Assembly: GCA_035530195.1 (NCBI GenBank)
Contig: DATKVG010000103.1
Location: forward strand, 22,381 to 86,380
Source of the DNA: JAPLKX01 sp035530195
Lineage (GTDB): Bacteria > Hydrogenedentota > Hydrogenedentia > Hydrogenedentales > SLHB01
Reading direction: 5' to 3'
Length of the DNA: 64,000 bases
The notes beneath the pieces were generated by a model. That model was not told the DNA's origin. It made no database searches and was given only the letters and a program-made list of their open reading frames with translations. Shown piece after piece: positions 35,315-42,964 of the stretch. The translations under genes and the position numbers were made by a program. Numbering within the stretch: position 1 is the stretch's first letter; each line of letters starts with the position of its first letter.

Positions 35315-35746
35315 GTGCCCGGCCCATACGGAGATTTGCTAATCCTTGAAATTTCCGCCCTCGACCGCGACCCGGTCCGGCTCGAAGTTGCCGACGTCTC
35401 CCTGCCCGGCACCGAAGGCGTATTTACCGTCCTCCCCGGCCACGCGCCTATGGTGGCCACCATCACGATAGGCGTATTGACCGCCACCCTCTTGTCGGGC
35501 ATCCGCCACTCGTTCGCCGTCAGCAGCGGGTTGGTCCACGTCATCCAGAACAAAGTCCTCGTCCTGACGCAAACCGCCGAAATGGACACCGAAATCGACC
35601 TCGATCGTGCCGAAGCCGCACAAAAATGGGCCGAGCAGGAAATCGACAAGGCAAAAGGCACCGCCGACGTCGGCGTCGCAGAAATCGCCCTCAAACGAGC
35701 CATCATACGCATCCGCGCCCGACACGGCGAATCCGCCGGCACATAG
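35315..35746 (+). CDS. atpC: ATP synthase F1 subunit epsilon
   Basis: 143 residues from a GTG at 35315, two bases after the atpD stop; an upstream start inside atpD would add 19 residues without family likeness. The N-terminal beta sandwich includes LPGTEGVFTVLPGHAPMVATI, typical of epsilon, and a helical C-terminus (LDRAEAAQKWAEQEIDKAK) follows. Couples the rotor to the head and can inhibit hydrolysis. Last gene of the operon. Confidence 0.93.
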   Translation: MPGPYGDLLILEISALDRDPVRLEVADVSLPGTEGVFTVLPGHAPMVATITIGVLTATLLSGIRHSFAVSSGLVHVIQNKVLVLTQTAEMDTEIDLDRAEAAQKWAEQEIDKAKGTADVGVAEIALKRAIIRIRARHGESAGT

Positions 35747-35748
35747 CG

Positions 35749-35802
35749 AAAAACGGGAACTTGGCTCGCGACGCCTCCGGCAGTTTGGGGTTTTCCTTGA
35801 AA
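35749..35802. repeat. Degenerate CGGGGAC repeat after atpC
   Basis: GAAAAACGGGAACTTGGCTC...GGCAGTTTGGGGTTTTCC keeps the left arm and GGCAGTTTG loop of the 33770-33837 element but has lost the right arm. Confidence 0.55.
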
Positions 35803-35831
35803 ATTAGCAGTCTATCTGCTATTATTCAATC

Positions 35832-36980
35832 ATGATAAAGGTCCCAAGATACCGCCTTTTGGAGTCGGTTGAGTGCGAACTCGGGCGGTTTCCCGTTGTC
35901 CTGCTGCTTGGGCCGCGTCAGTGCGGGAAGACGACGCTGGCTCGCGAAATCGCCGAGATCCGCGGCGCCCACTACTACGACCTTGAGGACCCGGAGAATC
36001 CGCTCTTGCCGGAGTCGGCCGGCATAACACTTCGCGCGCTGGAGGGGCTGGTCGTCATTGACGAGTTCCAGCGGATGCCTCAACTTTTCAACCTGCTTCG
36101 CGTCCTGGCTGATCGGCGCCCGTTGCCGGCACGTTTCCTGATTCTGGGGAGCGCGTCCCCCGATCTGGTCAAGGGGGTTTCAGAAACCTTGGCGGGCCGT
36201 GTGGCGTATGTGGCCATGGGTGGTTTCGATCTTGGCGAGGTTGGCAGTGACTCGTGGCGGAACCTGTGGATACGGGGACGGTTTCCGGATTCATTTCTGG
36301 CGCCGGATGATTCTCACAGTTACGACTGGCGGCAGAACTTTATCCTGTCGTTCTTGGAGCGAGACATTCCTCAGTTGGGCATCCGGGTCCCCGCGTCGAC
36401 ACTCAGACGTTTCTGGACGATGCTGGCTCATTGGCACGGCCAAACATGGAATGCTTCGGAACTGGCTCGAGCCCTCGGCACGCGTGAGAACACCGCACGG
36501 CATTATCTGGACATCTTGTGCGGCGCTTTCATGATCAGGCAGTTGCAGCCGTGGCTCGAGAACGTGGGTAAGCGGCTCGTCAAATCGCCAAAGATCTATT
36601 TCCGCGACACCGGGCTGCTCCACACGTTGCTCGGGCTTGGCAACCTTGACCAGGTATTGGCTCACCCCCGCCTTGGGTTCTCCTGGGAAGGCTTCGCCCT
36701 CGAAGAAGTGCTCTGCCGGCTCAACGTGGAGCAGGGCGCTTATTTCTACAAGACGCATGGAGGGGCCGAATTGGACCTCTTGATCATGCAAACCGGAAAG
36801 AGATATGGCTTTGAGTTCAAATTCCAGGATGCCCCCCGCCTAACCAAGGCCATGCACGTCGTCCTGGACGACCTCAGGTTGGACCGTCTCTTCGTGGTCT
36901 ACCCCGGCTCTCAAAACTATGCCTTGGACGAGCGTATATCGGTCGTGCCGCTTAGTACTCTAAAGGAAAACTTGGCCTAA
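35832..36980 (+). CDS. AAA-type ATPase with DUF4143-like C-terminus
   Basis: 382 residues. Walker A is G27-PRQCGKT34; Walker B is LVVIDEFQRMP; LILGSASPDLVKG is the sensor-1 region. The C-terminal part (LARALGTRENTARHYLDILCGAFMIRQLQPW; RDTGLLHTLLGL; GAELDLLI) is the winged-helix plus restriction-nuclease-like module usually labelled DUF4143. The GAELDLLIM...KYGFEFKFQD-type ending resembles a nuclease fold. Such proteins are widespread and often look horizontally acquired. Role unknown. It follows the atp operon by 85 bp on the same strand. Confidence 0.9.
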   Translation: MIKVPRYRLLESVECELGRFPVVLLLGPRQCGKTTLAREIAEIRGAHYYDLEDPENPLLPESAGITLRALEGLVVIDEFQRMPQLFNLLRVLADRRPLPARFLILGSASPDLVKGVSETLAGRVAYVAMGGFDLGEVGSDSWRNLWIRGRFPDSFLAPDDSHSYDWRQNFILSFLERDIPQLGIRVPASTLRRFWTMLAHWHGQTWNASELARALGTRENTARHYLDILCGAFMIRQLQPWLENVGKRLVKSPKIYFRDTGLLHTLLGLGNLDQVLAHPRLGFSWEGFALEEVLCRLNVEQGAYFYKTHGGAELDLLIMQTGKRYGFEFKFQDAPRLTKAMHVVLDDLRLDRLFVVYPGSQNYALDERISVVPLSTLKENLA

Positions 36981-37161
36981 AGCGGGTGAATTCGGCCCGC
37001 CTGCGCATGACCGGCTACAAACCACGTTTCCCAAATGACGCGTGTCCTGTGTTGGAGATCGGCAACCTTTCCTTCCCAACGGGACACGCCGGTTGAAGTC
37101 CCACTGTGAATCGTGGTCAAATGCCAAGGCAGCCACGGGCACAAAAACGGAGGGATGAATC

Positions 37162-38610
37162 ATGTGTACACATTGCACGCGTCGGCATTTTCTAGGGGTA
37201 AGCGCGGCGACCGGGATAGCGCTGGCTACGGGCCATTTGGCGGTTGCCGCGAATGCGCCGACGTCCGCGGCCGCTACTGATTCAAAGGTCCGAATCTGTG
37301 CCATCATTGCCGGCAAGCCGGGGGAGATCAGTTGGAACCCGTCCGAAGCGGAAATCACGGCTGCGCGGGACCGCCTGGCCAAAGCAGAAAAAAACCTTGG
37401 CAACGTCGAATTCGTTGTCGGCCAGGCAAATAATGCCGAGGAGACCGCTCAGTTGCTGGACCAAGCCGGGCCCGACGCGCCCGTGCTCGTGATCAGCGCA
37501 CACATCTTCGGGCCGACAAAGGTCATGCCGACCATCTTCGAACAGCGCCGGCCGGCCGCCTTGTTTCACCTCCCGGTCGTTGGCGGGCACGACTGGTGCC
37601 TGGTGAAGCCGTGGCGCGAGGAAGGCAACCGGGTCACGCTCTTTAACAGCAGCGACTACAACGAACTGGAGCGGGCTGCGGCACTGCTTCGGGTGGTTCC
37701 GCTGTTGCGACGAAGCCGGGTACTCGTTTCTCCGCCGTTCAAGGGCACGCCCGAATCCTATGCGCCGGATAAGGTCAAAGAGCGGCTTGGGGTCGAACTC
37801 GTGCAGATCGCCGATGGGCGTTATGACGAGGTTATGGCGAATGTGGACGCTGCCGCCGCAGAGACCGAAGCGAAGACGTGGCTTGACGAGGCACAGAGTA
37901 TCGTCGAACCGGCCCGCGAGGACGTTGTCAAGGCCGCCAAGGCTAGCCTGACCTTGGACCAGTTGATCGCCGAGAACCACGCTGACGCGTTGTGCGTCGG
38001 GACATGCATGGGCTGGCTCAACCGCGGTTTTCCATGCCTGGGCTTTTCGCGCCTTAACGACCGCGGAATCCCCGCCGCCTGCGACGGGGACGTGGACTGC
38101 GTCCTCACCATGTTGATGTTCCAGCACGCGCTGAACCAGGCCGGTTTCCTGGGCAACGCGGCGGGCGTGGATACGTCCAAGAACGCGTTTCACCTCTCCC
38201 ACTGCTCAGCCCCGCTGCGAATGGAAGGCCCTGAGAGCCCCAGATCACCCTACCTGCTTCGCCGGCATGCGGAGGTCCGTGGCGGCGCAGTGACCGAAGT
38301 CCATTATCGCATCGGACAGAAAGTCACCTTCACCAAACTGGTCCACCTTGACACCCTGTTGATGTTTACCGGAAAGATCATCGAAGTCCCCGAGGTTCCC
38401 AAAGGCCAAGAACGGGGTTGCCGGACCGAAATCGCCGCCGAGGTAAATGACGCAGACAAGCTGCTGGAAAACTGGGGCGGCGGGGCACTGGGCGCGAGCG
38501 CCAAGGACTACTACGCCTCGTTGCACCGGGTGGCCTACTACGGCGACCATACCCAAACCATCCGGCACTTGGCCCACCTGACTGGAATGAAGGTCGTCGA
38601 GGAAGTCTGA
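37162..38610 (+). CDS. Tat-exported L-fucose/arabinose isomerase-like protein, copy 1
   Basis: 482 residues. A twin-arginine leader (TRRHFLGVSAATGIALATG) predicts folded export. The body has the Rossmann-like N-terminal domains and C-terminal half of the FucI/AraA superfamily (DALCVGTCMGWLNRGFPCLGFSRLNDRGIPAACDGDVDCVL). FucI-type enzymes are normally cytoplasmic Mn2+-dependent aldose-ketose isomerases, so an exported member is unusual. A paralog with the same leader type is at 49087-50520. Catalytic role of these exported forms is not established. Confidence 0.82.
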   Translation: MCTHCTRRHFLGVSAATGIALATGHLAVAANAPTSAAATDSKVRICAIIAGKPGEISWNPSEAEITAARDRLAKAEKNLGNVEFVVGQANNAEETAQLLDQAGPDAPVLVISAHIFGPTKVMPTIFEQRRPAALFHLPVVGGHDWCLVKPWREEGNRVTLFNSSDYNELERAAALLRVVPLLRRSRVLVSPPFKGTPESYAPDKVKERLGVELVQIADGRYDEVMANVDAAAAETEAKTWLDEAQSIVEPAREDVVKAAKASLTLDQLIAENHADALCVGTCMGWLNRGFPCLGFSRLNDRGIPAACDGDVDCVLTMLMFQHALNQAGFLGNAAGVDTSKNAFHLSHCSAPLRMEGPESPRSPYLLRRHAEVRGGAVTEVHYRIGQKVTFTKLVHLDTLLMFTGKIIEVPEVPKGQERGCRTEIAAEVNDADKLLENWGGGALGASAKDYYASLHRVAYYGDHTQTIRHLAHLTGMKVVEEV

Positions 38611-38940
38611 CCGAACAAGACAATCGAATCTGGAACTCAGGAACTCAGGAAGCAGACAGCCGCGCGATCGCAGACCTTCCCTGATCTCATGAGTTCCAGA
38701 TTTTCCTGACTTTGAAGCCGCGTTTTCATCTGGCTGTTTGCGGATTCCAATAAGAATCGGATTACAGTCCGCACAACGCGTAGATCGTGCCGGCATGGTC
38801 TCCCACGAGGATAGACGCTTCGCCGCGGCCTTCGATGTCGGCCACAATCGGCGGCCCCAGGGTTTCCGGTGCTTCCCAACGCCACAGCACGTGTCCCGCG
38901 GCCGTGTCAGTGGAGGTGGTGAAAAAAGGCGGTGGTTGTA
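38611..38940 (-). pseudogene. Remnant copy of the FG-GAP gene 3' end
   Basis: Positions 38762-38920 on the minus strand encode DTAAGHVLWRWEAPETLGPP and VADIEGRGEASILVGDHAG, nearly the same as the C-terminus of the FG-GAP protein at 42965-45646. Downstream of it (38620-38750) is a TCTGGAACTCAGGAA...TTCCTGATC-type inverted repeat, which also has a homolog at 42740-42880. So a gene end plus its flanking element is duplicated here without the rest of the gene. Confidence 0.72.
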
Positions 38941-40344
38941 CTAAGGTTGCGGGGCACGTCTCCATACGAGGTTTCCTCGCTCATCGATTCCCAAGTTTCG
39001 GCGAAGGTGCTCGTTGAGGCTAAGGGCGCTCCCCATCGCGCTGTACAGCGAGTAACTATCCCCTGACGATTCGTAGCCAAAAGGCTGACCCGTGAACGGG
39101 TCCAAAGGGATTGACCCGCCCAGCGTCGGCGCAACCCCGTTCAGCGTCGCGGGATATTCGCCGTTTTGCGCGTGATACTGCTCGATGGCGAGTCCCAGGC
39201 TCATGAGGCCCAGATAGGCCTCGTGCCGGGCTTGGGCTTCTGCGGCCCGGGTCAGCGCCGGCAGCACCATCCGCGACATAACCCGCGTGCGCGGCAAGCC
39301 CTGGATATCCGCGTCGATTTGGTCGAACACCGGCTTGGCCTCGTAGTAGGGCAGGGCGGCGGCCTCGCCTATCCGCCCGATGATGTCCGCGTAAGCCTCT
39401 TCGTCCATGTTCAGCCAAGGCCGGGCGACGGGACTGCCGTAAATGCGCATCAGGAAACCGTTCCAGGGATCGGACGAGGAGTAGATGACTTGGTTGATGT
39501 TGCCGCTCCGGATTTCCTCAAAAGCACCCAGCCCGAAAAAGCCTTCTCCGTTGAACGAATTGGCGAAGGCCTCCCGCTGACCTGCCCGGGAAGCGTACTC
39601 AATGAGTTCCCTGGCCGCCTCGGGCGGCAATTCCTCACCGGGAATCGACGCGCTCACTGTTTCGTACACAATGCCGTCCATGGTAATACGGACCAGTTGT
39701 GAGATGAGGATGGGCTCCTTGTCGAGGGCGTCGGCAAGCTTCATTGTGGCCAGCAGGTCTTGTACCGCTTCGCCGTACTCGCCCCGGTCGGCCTGCATCA
39801 CGGCATCCGCCGCCAGCAGGCGCGCACAATCCCGAAGCTGCGCAAGATGTGGCAGCTCCATCGCAAACCCTTTCGAGAAATCTAACTCGTATACCGGCCC
39901 GCCCGATCGGGCCAGTTCGCGCAACTCGCGAATCACGTCGCTGCAAGCCGACAAATACTCCTTGATCTTCTCGCGGTCCGCGTCAGTCCACTCTGAGGTT
40001 TTCTTTGCGACAATCTCCTCCACCTCCTCCCAGGATGGATCGGCCTGCATGACCCTCCGTTTCTTGAATACATCCTCAAAACGGGCAATGCTTTCTTCTT
40101 CTGAAGGTCCTGCATCGGGCATTTCAATGGACGGCTGTACGGGCGCGGCTTTCCCGTTTGGAGATGTCCCCGATACGAGGCTTTGGGCCACGTGCGGGTC
40201 GAGGGCTGCCGCGGTTTTGGCTCGGAGTTTTGACACGGCGGCGGCGCGGTTCCCTTCCGTGACGAGATAGCCAATCGTCGCAGCCACCCCGATGGCGGTC
40301 ACGCCAACCATTCCGATCAACCATTTATCCCGGGACGCGGCCAT
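38941..40344 (-). CDS. Membrane-anchored protein with GspG-like C-terminus
   Basis: 467 residues. One N-terminal membrane helix (WLIGMVGVTAIGVAATIGYLV), then a long helical periplasmic region (LRDCARLLAADAVMQADRGEYGEAVQDLLATMKLADAL). The final 90 residues read LGLAIEQYHAQNGEYPATLNG, IPLDPFTGQPFGYESSGDSYSLYS. That is the pattern of the beta-sheet end of type II secretion major pseudopilin GspG, but it lacks a prepilin leader. Function unknown; related architecture is common in Planctomycetota-like genomes (general impression, not searched). Confidence 0.72.
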   Translation of the reverse strand: MAASRDKWLIGMVGVTAIGVAATIGYLVTEGNRAAAVSKLRAKTAAALDPHVAQSLVSGTSPNGKAAPVQPSIEMPDAGPSEEESIARFEDVFKKRRVMQADPSWEEVEEIVAKKTSEWTDADREKIKEYLSACSDVIRELRELARSGGPVYELDFSKGFAMELPHLAQLRDCARLLAADAVMQADRGEYGEAVQDLLATMKLADALDKEPILISQLVRITMDGIVYETVSASIPGEELPPEAARELIEYASRAGQREAFANSFNGEGFFGLGAFEEIRSGNINQVIYSSSDPWNGFLMRIYGSPVARPWLNMDEEAYADIIGRIGEAAALPYYEAKPVFDQIDADIQGLPRTRVMSRMVLPALTRAAEAQARHEAYLGLMSLGLAIEQYHAQNGEYPATLNGVAPTLGGSIPLDPFTGQPFGYESSGDSYSLYSAMGSALSLNEHLRRNLGIDERGNLVWRRAPQP

Positions 40345-40572
40345 TGTTCCCTTCCTCCTGAATGAGTATGACTGCCGTACTGAACCTCGATCAACCGTAG
40401 CGAGTCAGTAGTGCATCACTGGGGCATTTTAAGGTTGAGATGCGTCACGCGCCGAAACTGTTCGATTAAACGTAGAAGAGGCTTCTAGCCTCTTGCTCTC
40501 CACGGCCAAGCCGCAAGCACGCGGCAAGATGCCGCGTCTACTACCTACTGAAGCCGCTGCAAAAAACGCGGG

Positions 40573-42687
40573 CTACGGAATTGCAATGTGAAGGCCATCC
40601 TCGTTACGGGCGGCGGCAAAGGCCTGTTTGAGCCAAGTCGACTCGCTCGCGTCCACGCTCAGGTTGTGTGCAGTGACCTCGCGATCACCAAGCACGGCCA
40701 GCCATTGGGGTACGTCGCCGTAACGCAGGATAAACGGGATGATCGGCAGGCCGTCCGGTTGGTCCCGCCAATTCCTGTAGGTTTCGTACCGGCAACCGTT
40801 CAGATCCACGTCCAACACGCGAATTCGGGGATCGAGGATGCCGGCGAAAACGGCCGCCAGACCCAAGTATGCCGTGCCGTGAGTCTCGATGCGGACCGAT
40901 TCGAGGTTCGCCGCCGGATACTGCTCGAGCGCCTGCAGCACGCTCCGGATGTCCGACACGGCCATGCCCACAATCGGCCGCCCCCACACGATGCCGTTGC
41001 GCTCCCAGGCCCAGAGCAGATGATTCAGTTGGTCTTCGGGTTTCTCATAAGCGCTCAGGTTCGAAGCGACGTTATGCTTGACAAGGTCCGGTCCAATCTT
41101 GCCCGCAAGTCCCGCAAGGTCGTACACGCCCGTGAAACGGATGTCGGCCAGCACAACCAATTCGCCTTTCATTGCGCGTTCAACATATGAGCCGGCCTTG
41201 TCGCGGCCAGTCGAACCGCCGCTTCGAAGCACGAGTGAGACGGGCCACGGGCGCGCTGCATCGCCGGCAGGCCGAACGATGAGCCCCGGCAAGCGGAGAT
41301 CTCCCTCCGAAGGGAAAAGTACTTGTTCGACGAGTGCCCCGCCGTCGCGTCGCGCCTCTCCCAACTCCATTCCCTTGCGGGCGGTAGGGAGCCGGGCGTC
41401 CAATCCCAGCAATTGCGGAAGCACGCCAGCCATTTCCTTCTGATAGGGTGCCCAGTCGGCTTGCGTATCGAGATTCCGCTGCACAAAGTGGAACCGCTCG
41501 CGAAATATCGTCGATAGATGGCTGAGGCCCTTGTTACGCGGATTGTCGATGGGCAGGTCGTTTATGGTTTCCGGCGGAGAGATGGTCACGACCTCTTTGG
41601 GCTCGTCCGGAATGGGCTGCTTGAAGTCGCCGTCGTTCCTGAGCCATTTCTCCATCCACCAGTAGGTCCGCTCCCTCTTTGGCTGATCGTACGCGTGCTC
41701 GGTAGGCCAGTATGTGCAACTCGCACGGTCAGGGTGGCCGTTGGCGCGGTATAAGTCCAATATCGTGGGGTAGTTGTCGTGCGGGAAGTGGCGCGTCCAA
41801 TCGTTCATGACGAGGTACTGTATGGGGCGCGGGAAAGCCAGTGCGCTGATCTCGGGCCAGTCGGTGTAGGACATGACGTTGGGCCAGTGGTTGCACTCAC
41901 AATGCGCAGCATGGGGAAACATAATCTCCCGGTAGTCGCATGTGAGCCCGACAATGGTGGCGGCTTGCACGCGGGCGTCCAACGCGGTGACCATCTGTGT
42001 CTGAAGACCGCCGCCCGATGCCCCCGCCACGCCGATCCGCTCGGGATCGACCTCCGGCAGCGATTGCAACAAATCGATACCCCGCATGTTGGTCCAGATC
42101 ATGTGCGTTTGATGCGAAATCCCCAAGGCAAGGTCCTCGTAATGGTTTTGCTTCGGGCTCAACACGACATAACCCATCTTGGCGAGAACAACGCAGCGTT
42201 TCTGCACGTCGGGGGCCGCGTAACCCTCTTTCCAGTGACCGTGCGGGCACAGCATCCCCGGCGCGGGCCGGTCGACGAACTCCTTGGGCGTGAACAGCAG
42301 TCCGGACGTATACACACCCGGCCACAGTTGGTACTCGATCTTTTCGATCGTGCACCACGGGTGATCGATGGGCGCCGACTTGTGAACATCCAGATCGATC
42401 CGTTCCGGCAGAGGATCGAGGCCCACGTCGTTCAGCAACCTCGAACGCAGCTCCTGCTGGCGGGCAGTCAACGCGTCTCCCGTTAACACAGGGAACGGTT
42501 CAGGGACGGACATGGCCTCAAAGTAGGCCGTCAACGCTGTCGCCGCTTCCCGGCCCGTTACGGGCGATTGAGCATGCACCGCCGCCGTCCCAAGTATCAT
42601 CAGGACAAGACACGTAGCCGGAACGGACGCCCGGCGCACCTTCAGACGAACTGCCGGCTTGAAAAGGCTCACATACACCAGGAGCAC
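40573..42687 (-). CDS. Exported alpha/beta-hydrolase (acetylxylan-esterase-like)
   Basis: 704 residues with an N-terminal signal (VPATCLVLMILGTAAVHAQ). The first half is an alpha/beta hydrolase: PAPGMLCPHGHWKEGY (oxyanion region), DPERIGVAGASGGGLQTQM with nucleophile Ser, and a late His in YWPTEHAYDQPKRE. The second half repeats the same fold outline (DARPWPVSLVLRSGG-like strand; ESVRIETHGTAYLGLAAVFAG) but lacks a GxSxG motif. It looks like a fused degenerate second hydrolase domain. Related to acetyl-esterase/xylan-esterase groups; probably removes acyl groups from polysaccharides outside the cytoplasm. Confidence 0.82.
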   Translation of the reverse strand: MLLVYVSLFKPAVRLKVRRASVPATCLVLMILGTAAVHAQSPVTGREAATALTAYFEAMSVPEPFPVLTGDALTARQQELRSRLLNDVGLDPLPERIDLDVHKSAPIDHPWCTIEKIEYQLWPGVYTSGLLFTPKEFVDRPAPGMLCPHGHWKEGYAAPDVQKRCVVLAKMGYVVLSPKQNHYEDLALGISHQTHMIWTNMRGIDLLQSLPEVDPERIGVAGASGGGLQTQMVTALDARVQAATIVGLTCDYREIMFPHAAHCECNHWPNVMSYTDWPEISALAFPRPIQYLVMNDWTRHFPHDNYPTILDLYRANGHPDRASCTYWPTEHAYDQPKRERTYWWMEKWLRNDGDFKQPIPDEPKEVVTISPPETINDLPIDNPRNKGLSHLSTIFRERFHFVQRNLDTQADWAPYQKEMAGVLPQLLGLDARLPTARKGMELGEARRDGGALVEQVLFPSEGDLRLPGLIVRPAGDAARPWPVSLVLRSGGSTGRDKAGSYVERAMKGELVVLADIRFTGVYDLAGLAGKIGPDLVKHNVASNLSAYEKPEDQLNHLLWAWERNGIVWGRPIVGMAVSDIRSVLQALEQYPAANLESVRIETHGTAYLGLAAVFAGILDPRIRVLDVDLNGCRYETYRNWRDQPDGLPIIPFILRYGDVPQWLAVLGDREVTAHNLSVDASESTWLKQAFAAARNEDGLHIAIP

Positions 42688-42964
42688 CTCCTGTCGGGTA
42701 CGGTGTTGCGTTCAAGCACGTACAGACAAAACTCACACACCATCTGGAACTCAAGAACCCAGGAAACAGACAACTGCGCGAATACCAACCTTCCTGATTT
42801 CCTGAGTTCGAGATTCTCTTGGTTTTGGAACCGTAATTGTATCTGTTTGTTCGCGAATTGGTATGAGTCACAGCATTTAAGCGCCTTGAGAGTACCAGAT
42901 TGCATACGGCTTGTAGTACCAGCGTTTCCCGCGCCCGCGTGGCAATAGACCGCGGGACCTGGCC

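Noticed and set aside
35832..36980. Defence-island role for the DUF4143-type ATPase
   Set aside because: No other defence gene is adjacent; it sits alone after the ATP synthase operon, so context gives no support.
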